NCBI RefSeq assembly: GCF_010206195.1
Contig: NZ_VIQT01000019.1
Location: 124,697-188,696 of the forward strand
Length of the DNA stretch: 64,000 nucleotides
Origin: Anaerotruncus colihominis
GTDB lineage: Bacteria; Bacillota; Clostridia; Oscillospirales; Ruminococcaceae
Reading direction: 5' to 3'
A program made the translations under genes and the position numbers. The notes below the pieces were generated by a model, which made no database searches, had not been told where the DNA came from, and was given only the letters and a program-made list of their open reading frames with translations. Position 1 is the stretch's first letter; every line of letters begins with the position of its first letter. Shown here piece by piece: positions 24,588 to 32,582 of the stretch.

Positions 24588-24716
24588 TAAGCGATTGAAC
24601 CTCGTCTAAACCGGCTAGCTCCGCTGCTATAAGCTCCCTTGCTTCATCATATTCCCCTTCGCTGATCAGGGCCTCCTGACGGTCTTTTAATGAATTCAAA
24701 AGCGTTTGGTACCCGG
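24588..24716 (-). pseudogene. Decayed fragment of an effector middle region (copy B)
   Basis: This stretch is closely similar to 27757-27886 inside the PAAR-like/M23 effector gene and to 25594-25687. On the minus strand it carries the coding sense of that region (AAELAG...DRQEAL-type) but has lost both ends. Copies B and C share bases that differ from the intact gene, so they derive from a second effector allele. Confidence 0.7.
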
Positions 24717-24743
24717 CGCGCTGTAAGTGGCTGCTGGATTATT

Positions 24744-25430
24744 CTATTCATCCTCTGCAAGAGTCATCGAAACTACTTCAGCGGAAGGCAGTCCATCAGA
24801 TCCGTAGAGATATCGAATACAATAATTTGAAATGAGCAAATGGCTTATCCGCACTTCTACAGGTTTTTGAGTTTCCTTAAAGTCTTCGTAATATTTTTTT
24901 AGTGTGTCTGGACACACAGGGCCATCATCCTCAGTAACCAGCACCATTGTACTGATTGGAAATTCCGCCAGTGTTGGAAGATTGGAGGTTGAGTCATTCA
25001 GAAAATAATCAGGGTCATTTATAAAGTAAACGCCACTGGTTTCAATATCTCCTGAAAACTGTACAACCAATCTATCTAGTTTCCACTCCTCATCAATCAG
25101 CATTTCTTCATATATAAGGCTTTCAACCTTCAGCCCTTGAAAAGTATCTCCAACAGAAACCTCCACCGGTTCTGAGTTTTGGGAAATAGTCTGTAACCAC
25201 ACTGAATCATGCGAACGAAATTGTGGTGCTGAGATGTTCTGTTGATTTTCTGAGCTGGTGGCTTCAGCCTCCTCCAAATGGGCGCTTTCAGCTATGGAAG
25301 ATGCAGGCTCTATTGGTTCAATTGTGCTATTTTTTGAGATCGGTTCTGAGAGGTCCATTTTGCCATCTGCACCAATTGTACATCCTGTAATGCCTATAAT
25401 CATGGCTATTATGCAAATTAGTTTTTTCAT
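24744..25430 (-). CDS. Lipoprotein, candidate immunity protein
   Basis: A 228-residue secreted lipoprotein with a lipobox (MIIGITGC), then a Ser/Glu-rich linker and a beta-rich C-terminal part (VEVSVGDTFQGLKVESLIYE, then TSGVYFINDPDYFLND). It would sit on the outer face of the membrane. No family was recognised. It is the last gene of the long minus-strand operon and is flanked on both sides by decayed pieces of effector gene, the layout of an orphan immunity gene kept after its effector was lost. The role is inferred from context. Confidence 0.65.
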   Translation of the reverse strand: MKKLICIIAMIIGITGCTIGADGKMDLSEPISKNSTIEPIEPASSIAESAHLEEAEATSSENQQNISAPQFRSHDSVWLQTISQNSEPVEVSVGDTFQGLKVESLIYEEMLIDEEWKLDRLVVQFSGDIETSGVYFINDPDYFLNDSTSNLPTLAEFPISTMVLVTEDDGPVCPDTLKKYYEDFKETQKPVEVRISHLLISNYCIRYLYGSDGLPSAEVVSMTLAEDE

Positions 25431-25773
25431 GTTCTAAGATACCCTTTCACTCAAAAAAACTTTAAGCCACATCTTTTATGAATTCCCGAAGCTTTACGTT
25501 CAGCAAAAGTTGTTTTCTCTTGCATATCCATTTGAACAGCTCGATCACTTTATCCGCAAGCTGCCTGGTTTCGATTCTCCGCTTGATTTTAAGCGATTGG
25601 GCCTCGTCCATGCCGGCCAGCTCCGCTGCTATAAGCTCCCTTGCTTCATGATATTCTCCTTCGCGGATCAGGACCTCCTGACGGTCTGGAAAAGAGTCAA
25701 AATCTTACTGTATTTTTTCATCGCCATACCAACCCTCTCCATTCAGAAAGTTATTTAACCGGCGCTAAAATCA
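25431..25773. other. Intergenic stretch holding effector fragment C
   Basis: No intact gene. The main content is the fragment at 25531-25687; flanking bases are AT-rich and unassigned. Confidence 0.5.
25531..25687 (-). pseudogene. Decayed fragment of an effector middle region (copy C)
   Basis: Nearly identical to 27701-27857 of the PAAR-like/M23 effector gene over its first half (encoding FKxxD...KVIELF and RRIETRQLADKVIE on the minus strand) and to copy B over its second half. Sequence before and after is unrelated, so both ends were lost by recombination. Confidence 0.75.
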
Positions 25774-26967
25774 TCAAGAATTTTGAGCAAATTCTATAAG
25801 TTCAGCAGATGTATAATCTTTATACGGTATAGATTCATTCCACTCCACTGCCTCGTACACAGGCCTGTTTCGGAATTGTTCCCGTCTAAATATGCCTGAG
25901 CCCCATAGATCATACTTTCTCTCTTTGCTCCTCCCATAAAGTCCATTGATATCTACTTTTACAACTGCTTGTTCTGATAAATCAAATATCCTCCACAATC
26001 CGGAGGAAGTATATTTGTTCAGTGATACAAAAGGGGAAACCCCTGCATCTTTTAATATTTGACTTCCGCTATAAAGTTTTTTTCCAGTAATGTCAATGTA
26101 TTCTACCCCCCATAAAGTAAAAGACGGCTGCTCATGCAATTCACCTTCAGTATCTGTAATCCAAACCAACTCCATAAATGGAAAAACTGCCGCTACTCCA
26201 TCAACAAAAGGATATGCCTGCTGATAAATCGGTTCGATAACAATTTCATTATTTTGATTGATATAACCAAACAAACCATTTTGTCCAAACACTGCCAGCC
26301 CTTCTGAAAATTCAGAAAGGTATTCATATTGGATTGGAATTACAGTTTCGCCGTTCTGATTAATTGCTCCCCACAAATTTTCTTTTTTCAGTGTTAACAA
26401 ACCATCCTTTCCCTGCGAAATATACTCATATTCCGATGATGCCACGACTTTACCATTCTGGTCAACCGCACCCCATAGCCCATCTTTCATACAAGTAAAT
26501 ACGCTGCCGTCCAAAGATAAAATAAAATCATACTCGACTGGCAAGATCATTTTGCCATATTGATTTGCAATACCATACTTACCCTTCCAATTTGTACCGC
26601 TTAAAATATGAAAATAGCCTTTATCTGGGTAATAGGTTATATTGTCATATTCTATGGGAACTACAATTTTTCCCTCCAAATTTGCAATTCCAAATTTTGT
26701 TTCTTTCATCGAATTCTCGGAATACACAATCATTAAATCTTCTGTTGCGCTCATGGCAACGGAAAATGGAACCGCATTTACAGTATCAACTTGCAAATTC
26801 TGTGATGAGGCGTTCTCCAAAGATTTTTCATTTATAGAGGAGGATTCATTTTGTTGATTTATATATCCATCAGTTTCTAAAATAATAACCTTTGGATTTT
26901 TTGAACATCCTGCTATTGCATAAATTAGAATAAAACCAGATATAAAAATTCGTATAATCGGTTTCAC
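25774..26967 (-). CDS. WG-repeat lipoprotein, candidate immunity protein
   Basis: A 397-residue lipoprotein with a lipobox (IYAIAGC). After a short linker it contains at least six WG-type repeats: KFGIANLEGKIVVPIEYDNI, KYGIANQYGKMILPVEYDFI, LWGAVDQNGKVVASSEYEYI, LWGAINQNGETVIPIQYEYL and LFGYINQNNEIVIEPIYQQA among them. WG (KWG Leptospira-type) repeats build a beta-propeller-like surface used for protein binding. It lies 19 bases downstream of the PAAR-like/M23 effector gene, the usual place of its immunity gene, and would face the cell wall where the peptidase would act. Inhibition of the peptidase is inference. Confidence 0.7.
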   Translation of the reverse strand: MKPIIRIFISGFILIYAIAGCSKNPKVIILETDGYINQQNESSSINEKSLENASSQNLQVDTVNAVPFSVAMSATEDLMIVYSENSMKETKFGIANLEGKIVVPIEYDNITYYPDKGYFHILSGTNWKGKYGIANQYGKMILPVEYDFILSLDGSVFTCMKDGLWGAVDQNGKVVASSEYEYISQGKDGLLTLKKENLWGAINQNGETVIPIQYEYLSEFSEGLAVFGQNGLFGYINQNNEIVIEPIYQQAYPFVDGVAAVFPFMELVWITDTEGELHEQPSFTLWGVEYIDITGKKLYSGSQILKDAGVSPFVSLNKYTSSGLWRIFDLSEQAVVKVDINGLYGRSKERKYDLWGSGIFRREQFRNRPVYEAVEWNESIPYKDYTSAELIEFAQNS

Positions 26968-26986
26968 AAATTATTACCCCCAAAAG

Positions 26987-28639
26987 CTATGGTAAAAACA
27001 AATCTGGATTTAGGCTGTTTGGTGTATTACCCCAGTTTCCATAAGTTCCTCCCCATGTTCCATTTGGACCTTGGATTTCATAGTGCAAATGTTCTCCTAA
27101 TGAGTTTCCTGTATTTCCAGAAATCCCTATGTAAGCGCCTGCCAAAACGAATGAACCTAATTCGACACTTGGCGCAGTCAAATGTGCGTATATATGTAGA
27201 TTTCCATCTATATCTTTTATACTGACATGATTTCCTGGTCCTCTATCAGGAGGTAAACCATTTGTTTCCCAATTATCATAGAATGTGCTTCTATTATAAG
27301 AAGATTCTACGCTTGCCACTTCTCCCGAGGTTGTGGCATATATCTCCATGTGCGATACCACTACAGAAAAATCCGTACCTGCATGCGACCAAGCCATTCC
27401 ATATGCAGGATTGGAGCCATCGCCTTCCCATGTGTCCTGATTTTCTCCATCCATAGGCATCTGATGTGGTACCTGCGCAGCCAGTTCTTTCACACGGTTC
27501 AAATAGCCCTCAAAAGCTTCCTCGCGAAAGAATCCTCTGTGTGAAGGCATGAGGCCGTAAGCCTCGTAATCCCCGGCAGCCACGGCTTCCTCCAGAGACT
27601 CCAGCGTCGTTACCTCTCCCTCGTAATTCTCCCTGAGCAGTACCAGCCACGCCAGCAGGGTACAGGGGTCCTGCTCTTTAGCAGGGTTGTCCTCATTGAC
27701 TTTGAACAGCTCGATCACTTTATCCGCAAGCTGCCTGGTTTCGATTCTCCGCTTGATTTTAAGCGATTGGGCCTCGTCCATGCCGGCCAGCTCCGCTGCT
27801 ATATCCGCCTTTGCTTTTTCGTAGTCCCGTTCGCTGATCAGGGCCTCCTGACGGTCTTTTAATGAATTCAAAAGCGTTTGGTACCCAGCACGATGTACAA
27901 AAGGTACTTGTTCCATTAACCTGGTGTTACCTTTTCTTAGTCTTTCGAAAGCCTCCCTTTCGTCTTTGTAGCCCTGATCGCCGCCTTCGCAAACCTTTTT
28001 TCCGTTTTTTTTAATCGCGTCAATCAGTTCCTGCGTGGCGCCCAGCTCCCGTAATTCCTCATACAGCTTATCATCCATTGACTTCATGTTTTCCGCCGCC
28101 GCATCGCCCGCTTCCTCGCGCGCCTTTGCGGCTTCTTCCTCTGTCATCCCGCTGGTGTCTGCCGCTGCTGCGGCGTTTTGTCTTGCCGCCTCAATATCTT
28201 CCTCTGTCGGTGCTGTAAAGCCATAATGGGCGTAGATTGTCCGCCTGACCCGTTCACGCAGATTCCCCATCTGCAATTCCTGCATCTTTATATTGTCAAT
28301 CATTTCCTGCCCATCGGTCAAAAAGGTGATGGTCCCCATCCGGGCGCAATGCAGGCTGGAACGCATTGTGAGCAAGCCGCGCGGAGAACCGTCCCCATCC
28401 TGCTGCGTGATTTCTCTGGAGACATTTTGCCAATCCCCCGAAAAGCATTTATCACACTCTGCGCCTGTTACGGTGCATTTGAAAAAATTCCCGGCTACAT
28501 TTTCAGGGGAAGAGTCGGTTTCAATGCCTACCCTCCCTGTTCCCATTGTTGAAAAGCGTGATCCGGCGTAAAAATGCGCATACCTTGTTCCCTTATCGCA
28601 AACAAGTTTCGCCCCGCTGACTGGATAGATGATTTCCAT
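26987..28639 (-). CDS. PAAR-like (DUF4280-type) spike tip fused to an M23 peptidase effector
   Basis: A 550-residue protein in three parts. Residues about 1-110 resemble the PAAR-like DUF4280 domain that sharpens VgrG spikes: Cys-rich, with SGAKLVCDKGT at the start and LTMRSSLHCARMGTITFLTDG at the end. Residues about 115-400 are a long charged helical region. Residues about 410-550 are an M23 (LytM-type) peptidoglycan endopeptidase with zinc ligands H419 and D423 (SHAGTDF), the conserved YAHL, and H517/H519 (GEHLHYEI). All ligands are present. It should ride on the VgrG tip and cut peptide cross-links in a target wall. GGAGG precedes the ATG. Related fragments lie downstream at 24588 and 25531. 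Confidence 0.75.
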   Translation of the reverse strand: MEIIYPVSGAKLVCDKGTRYAHFYAGSRFSTMGTGRVGIETDSSPENVAGNFFKCTVTGAECDKCFSGDWQNVSREITQQDGDGSPRGLLTMRSSLHCARMGTITFLTDGQEMIDNIKMQELQMGNLRERVRRTIYAHYGFTAPTEEDIEAARQNAAAAADTSGMTEEEAAKAREEAGDAAAENMKSMDDKLYEELRELGATQELIDAIKKNGKKVCEGGDQGYKDEREAFERLRKGNTRLMEQVPFVHRAGYQTLLNSLKDRQEALISERDYEKAKADIAAELAGMDEAQSLKIKRRIETRQLADKVIELFKVNEDNPAKEQDPCTLLAWLVLLRENYEGEVTTLESLEEAVAAGDYEAYGLMPSHRGFFREEAFEGYLNRVKELAAQVPHQMPMDGENQDTWEGDGSNPAYGMAWSHAGTDFSVVVSHMEIYATTSGEVASVESSYNRSTFYDNWETNGLPPDRGPGNHVSIKDIDGNLHIYAHLTAPSVELGSFVLAGAYIGISGNTGNSLGEHLHYEIQGPNGTWGGTYGNWGNTPNSLNPDLFLP

Positions 28640-28650
28640 ATCGCCGCCTC

Positions 28651-29103
28651 CTATATCGTTTGACTGGTTCCCATATATTCTCCAAACCGGAACTGGACCT
28701 GCGGATATTCCTCCCGCACAGTCTGAATGATTGTGGGGAGGTGTTTTTTCAACATTCCGATAAACTGTTCCGCTTTCTCCAAAAGCTGCTTTTCTCTTTC
28801 CGCTTCTGTTTGCCCATATTTTCTCTGGGCTGATTCATATATAGAAGCAACAGCCGGCCTTATATCCCAATCCGTACAGCATTCTTCCAAAGCTCCCCAT
28901 CCGCCTTCATCCAGAAGGTCAATTTGAAGCCATGCCGTATCCATTAAAACGCCGGTACGCAAATAGGAAATCCAAATCGTGTTTAACGTCCCCTTCTTTT
29001 CTGCTCCCTGCAAAATTGCATACCTTGCCCATGCAGCTTCAAAAGCATTTTCGAAACCGGCAGCTAAATCCGCTATGCTTTTTTCCAACAGCCCTGTTTC
29101 CAT
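28651..29103 (-). CDS. Small helical protein between spike and effector, adaptor candidate
   Basis: About 150 residues, mostly helical, no signal peptide. Readable stretches are METGLLEKSIADLAAGFENAF, then WISYLRTGVLMDTAWLQIDL and TIIQTVREEYPQVQFRFGEY. No family recognised. The ATG at 29103 overlaps the region of the VgrG-like stop (TGAgATG), so translation is coupled; the open frame itself begins at 29187. The gene lies 11 bases before the PAAR-like effector gene. In T6SS loci this slot is usually filled by an effector chaperone or adaptor, which is the suggestion here. Confidence 0.5.
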   Translation of the reverse strand: METGLLEKSIADLAAGFENAFEAAWARYAILQGAEKKGTLNTIWISYLRTGVLMDTAWLQIDLLDEGGWGALEECCTDWDIRPAVASIYESAQRKYGQTEAEREKQLLEKAEQFIGMLKKHLPTIIQTVREEYPQVQFRFGEYMGTSQTI

Positions 29104-29104
29104 C

Positions 29105-30484
29105 TCACTGTACCCGCACATGGGCCGCTGTGATATCAATGGTTTCCTGCACCTGAACCAGGCTGTCATTCTGCCGGATCTGTACACTCTTGCCGCCTTC
29201 TACCACAACCCCGCTTTTTCCTTTTATAGAAATATCATCCGCAGCATCAATTTTAATTCCCTTTCTGGTTTTCAGGGTGATCCCCTGTTTCTTATCCATA
29301 CGGATACTGGAGCCATTCCCATCTGTAATATGGATCGAATCAGGCGCGAATGTGATCTCCTGCCCGCGCTGGGTGCGGATGAACTTCACCTCCGGATCGC
29401 TGCGGTTCCCATGTGTGATATGGGTGGAACTGACTACATAAGCCGCGTCTTCCTCCTGGGTTGGGAAATGCAGGCGGATTTCATCGCCCGGTTCCGGCAT
29501 AAAATACCATCCTGTCCCATCCGGGGAACTGTAAGGAGTGGAATAGGCGAACCACCGCTTTCCACCGCCTTCCACATCATACGCCAGACTCACCTGGACC
29601 TGATCCTTTTCCACTTTTTCAACGCTTCCTGCCAGGGATGCGCCTATCAGATGCATATTGTGCTGTTCCCGTGTTTGGAATCCTTCACGGGTTCGCAGCT
29701 CATAGGCTGCAATCAGTTCGCTGCCCTCTAAAGAAATTTTCCGGCGATATACCAGCCTGCCGACGCCATCCACAACAACCTGATCGCACAGACTGTAAAA
29801 TTGGCGGCTTTTATAGCAAATCCCTCTTTGTCCATCCTCCACAGCCCTCACGCCATTTTCTTTCAAATCGCGATAGGCCGCCACATCCATCACCATTGTA
29901 TATTCCAGAGGGTCCTCCTGGTAAACCTTTCCTCCACTCGGGATCCCAATTGAAATGTTGGGAAAGTCCAGCCGGGCGTCCGCTATTAAGACTGTTCCCA
30001 ATCTACCGGCTATGCGTCTGGCGAATTCCCAATCCGTTTCTTCATACTGCACCAGCATGCCGCCGGTAGCATCCGCCCCATTTTCCGGTACAATAAAGCT
30101 GGCGCCCGGCTGACTGGTAAGAGATTGGCAGACCTGTTCATAGGTCATGCCCCCATCTTGAAATACGCGGATCTCCCTGCGGACGTCGCAGAGGGAACTG
30201 TGCCCGATCCCCTGAAGCACAACAGTGGAAGCGTCGTTCGCAGTTATACAGGACAGGCCGCTTAAAACACCGCTGAACAACGTATGCCCCGTACCTTCAG
30301 AGTCATTTGCCGTGATCACCAGAAGTTTTTCAGCGGTCGCCTGCTGCAAAAACAAGGACGCTTCCGGCTGCGCAATGTGCCCTTTAACAACTGCTGTTGG
30401 ATGCATATTCACTTGTTGCTCCAATTCCATCTCCAGCAAATCGATGAATGGGAATCCATTGATTTTGATTTGATTGATTGTCAT
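29105..30484 (-). CDS. VgrG-like spike protein 1
   Basis: A 459-residue protein with the shape of a VgrG/gp27-gp5 spike. The N-terminal half resembles the gp27-like base (INQIKINGFPFIDLLEMELE, then VLQGIGHSSLCDVRREIRVF and QVCQSLTSQPG). About residue 295 begins an OB-fold typical of gp5 (AGSVEKVEKDQVQVSLAYD, MPEPGDEIRLHFP). The C-terminus is a run of short beta repeats that should form the needle (ITLKTRKGIKIDAADDISIK, then GKSGVVVEGGKSVQI). Such trimers sit on the tube and carry PAAR-like tips. It overlaps the preceding gene by 4 bases and is directly followed by the adaptor and effector genes. Confidence 0.75.
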   Translation of the reverse strand: MTINQIKINGFPFIDLLEMELEQQVNMHPTAVVKGHIAQPEASLFLQQATAEKLLVITANDSEGTGHTLFSGVLSGLSCITANDASTVVLQGIGHSSLCDVRREIRVFQDGGMTYEQVCQSLTSQPGASFIVPENGADATGGMLVQYEETDWEFARRIAGRLGTVLIADARLDFPNISIGIPSGGKVYQEDPLEYTMVMDVAAYRDLKENGVRAVEDGQRGICYKSRQFYSLCDQVVVDGVGRLVYRRKISLEGSELIAAYELRTREGFQTREQHNMHLIGASLAGSVEKVEKDQVQVSLAYDVEGGGKRWFAYSTPYSSPDGTGWYFMPEPGDEIRLHFPTQEEDAAYVVSSTHITHGNRSDPEVKFIRTQRGQEITFAPDSIHITDGNGSSIRMDKKQGITLKTRKGIKIDAADDISIKGKSGVVVEGGKSVQIRQNDSLVQVQETIDITAAHVRVQ

Positions 30485-31044
30485 AGCTCCCGCCCTCCCA
30501 TATGCAGATTTTTCTCCGTATCCGGTTTTTCCTCAACTGCCGCTTCCTCCAGAAAGAATCCCCCGGCTCCTCTGCGCAGCAGGCTTTCCGCGAACGGCAG
30601 GGACAGGATATAGGCCCGGTCCCGTATCCCGGAGATCTGAAAGATGTCCGGGTAATCCCGCCCTGCTTTGATAATTGTTCTTTCTATCCGGCTTTTATCA
30701 GGGTTTGACCGGCTCTGTTCAGATAAGCAGTCCATCAAAGGGAGCTGTGGGATATAATAAAAAGCCTGCCGCCCCTGATCATCCTCAAGAAAAAAGTTCC
30801 GGTATTCCGTTTCTCCAAGATATAAGGTCACCAAATCAAATAAGCCCTGCGATACCATAAAAATCTGTTTGCAGAGAATTTCCGGAAGGACGTCAAAAGA
30901 GGATGTGATATAGTGGCTGCTCGAAAGCGGAAGGCCCCGGATTTCTCCGCGCCGCAGATCTTCAGCGCAGGGAAGCGTTATCAATCCTCTTATCAGGCAA
31001 TTTTGTCCATCCCTGTCCTCCTGACGAATCCTGAAATATTTCAT
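30481..31044 (-). CDS. Imm11-like protein between two spike genes
   Basis: A 187-residue cytoplasmic-looking protein. Its C-terminal pattern (YIPQLPLMDCLSEQSR, then DIFQISGIRDRAYILSLPFA and GAGGFFLEEA) resembles the DUF1629/Imm11 fold, in which a short predicted strand IFxIxG precedes YIxSxxFxxxxxxxGxxGFxFE. Imm11-like proteins occur as immunity or adaptor proteins next to polymorphic effectors. The gene overlaps VgrG-like gene 1 by 4 bases, so it is translated together with the spike. An adaptor role is more likely than immunity because no toxin is attached to this spike; both are inference. Confidence 0.45.
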   Translation of the reverse strand: MKYFRIRQEDRDGQNCLIRGLITLPCAEDLRRGEIRGLPLSSSHYITSSFDVLPEILCKQIFMVSQGLFDLVTLYLGETEYRNFFLEDDQGRQAFYYIPQLPLMDCLSEQSRSNPDKSRIERTIIKAGRDYPDIFQISGIRDRAYILSLPFAESLLRRGAGGFFLEEAAVEEKPDTEKNLHMGGREL

Positions 31045-31084
31045 CTGCCTTTTTCACATCCCTTCATCTTCCACATCCGCGAAT

Positions 31085-32569
31085 TTATTTGCCGCCAGCC
31101 GTTGCCGGCGTCATTCCGGCAAGCGCCAATACCGTCCCGGCTTGAAGCGCCACTGGATTAATAATTTCGCGATATGGCATGGCAGTCATTGCCTTACTGT
31201 TGTTACTTTTCAGGCTGCTTTGGGCCGATTTTATGTGTATCCGCCCGCCCTCCATCCAAATACTTGAGGGGATCCCTTTTATGGACATGAACAGTTGCTG
31301 CGGCATCCTGAGAGAAACGCTTTTCCTGGAATGAATGCTGATATTCCGGCCGGCTGACAGTTTCAGCCGGCCGGCTGTGTTCAGCTTGATTCCATCCTCC
31401 AGCCCGATCCAATTGGAGTCGGACAAAAATGAAAGCGCCGACGGCCCCATGTTCATCTGTTTACCATACTCGGTAATCATTGACCTTTCTGCATAATCCG
31501 GCAGTTTTTCACCGCCGCGCACGGTGCGGACTGCCTTGCATTCCCCATCCTTTTGTCCCATCCATTCAAGCGATACCACTGTCCCGGCAGGCGGCATGGC
31601 ATACATCCCGTTATTGGCAGCGGGCGCATATTCAAACCACGAGGCTTTTCCTTCCTGCGCGTCGTCCGGGATCTGTAAACAAACTTGTACAGATTCTCCT
31701 TCAACAGCCTTGACCGTCCCTTCCAGCATCAGGCCGGTCTGCACCGGATTGCCCCTGTAGGGAAGCGCAAAACCTGCCTGCGCTCCCAATATGTATTGGT
31801 TAATCAGCACGCCGTCTTTAAAAGAATGGGACAATGACATAACCGCCCATTCATCGCCATCTGCGGTTATGCGGTCCCCTAAACAAAAAATACGCTCGTC
31901 CTCACAGATGTAAGATATATATTCCTGCCGGGTGTGGTTTTGCCCTGTTTGAGCAGCCTCATCATATCTTTGCCGGGAAAAAGCGACGCGCTTTTCCAAG
32001 GCGGACGGATTCACTTCATAACGGGTTCCTTCCGGCAGGCCAAGGCAAATCTGGGGATAATCGGCTGCAAGATTCGGTACAATTACAGTATGCAGCATAG
32101 AAGCTGTGCGCAGGCCAAAATCCCATGCGCTCTGACAGTATTGCAGAACCGGCGCCGGTATCCGCTCCTGTCCCTGCACAGCGATCAGGCTCCCGCCGCA
32201 ATGTTCTACCGCTTTCCTGAGCATATCTTCATAGCTTTGCGCGGTATCCTGGTAAAAGTAACTATGCGGAACCAGCGAAAGCTGATTGCTGAAACCGGCG
32301 GCTTCCAATTTCATGGTGTGGCAGCCGTTAAATGTATGTATTTCTATCCGCTCCGGCTGTCCGGTAAAGATCACCTTACCGGCGGCAATTATTTGAATCG
32401 TTTGCCCGGATTGATCCGTTGTTTCCAGCCGGCGCACGGTATCTTCACTGAGCATCCCTTCCAGATACAGCTTTCCGTGCTGGTTTACCTCAGCCTGTAT
32501 CTGGAACTGGGACAGCTCCATCAGCTGATATCCTCCTATGGTGATGTCCTGTCTTGTCATCCACGCCAT
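31085..32569 (-). CDS. VgrG-like spike protein 2
   Basis: A 494-residue second VgrG-like protein. It shares the layout of the first: a gp27-like base (DITIGGYQLMELSQFQIQAE, then GCHTMKLEAAGFSNQLSLV and SYEDMLRKAVEH), an OB-type section (GTVKAVEGESVQVCLQIPDD, MPPAGTVVSLEW), and a beta-repeat needle (IKLNTAGRLKLSAGRNISIH, SRKSVSLRMPQQLF). The end is Ala/Gly-rich and hydrophobic (TVLALAGMTPATAGGK), possibly a tip-binding tail. Sequence identity with spike 1 is low, so the two are not recent duplicates and may carry different cargo. Lies 14 bases after a lipoprotein gene. Confidence 0.72.
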   Translation of the reverse strand: MAWMTRQDITIGGYQLMELSQFQIQAEVNQHGKLYLEGMLSEDTVRRLETTDQSGQTIQIIAAGKVIFTGQPERIEIHTFNGCHTMKLEAAGFSNQLSLVPHSYFYQDTAQSYEDMLRKAVEHCGGSLIAVQGQERIPAPVLQYCQSAWDFGLRTASMLHTVIVPNLAADYPQICLGLPEGTRYEVNPSALEKRVAFSRQRYDEAAQTGQNHTRQEYISYICEDERIFCLGDRITADGDEWAVMSLSHSFKDGVLINQYILGAQAGFALPYRGNPVQTGLMLEGTVKAVEGESVQVCLQIPDDAQEGKASWFEYAPAANNGMYAMPPAGTVVSLEWMGQKDGECKAVRTVRGGEKLPDYAERSMITEYGKQMNMGPSALSFLSDSNWIGLEDGIKLNTAGRLKLSAGRNISIHSRKSVSLRMPQQLFMSIKGIPSSIWMEGGRIHIKSAQSSLKSNNSKAMTAMPYREIINPVALQAGTVLALAGMTPATAGGK

Positions 32570-32582
32570 CGACCGCCGCCTC

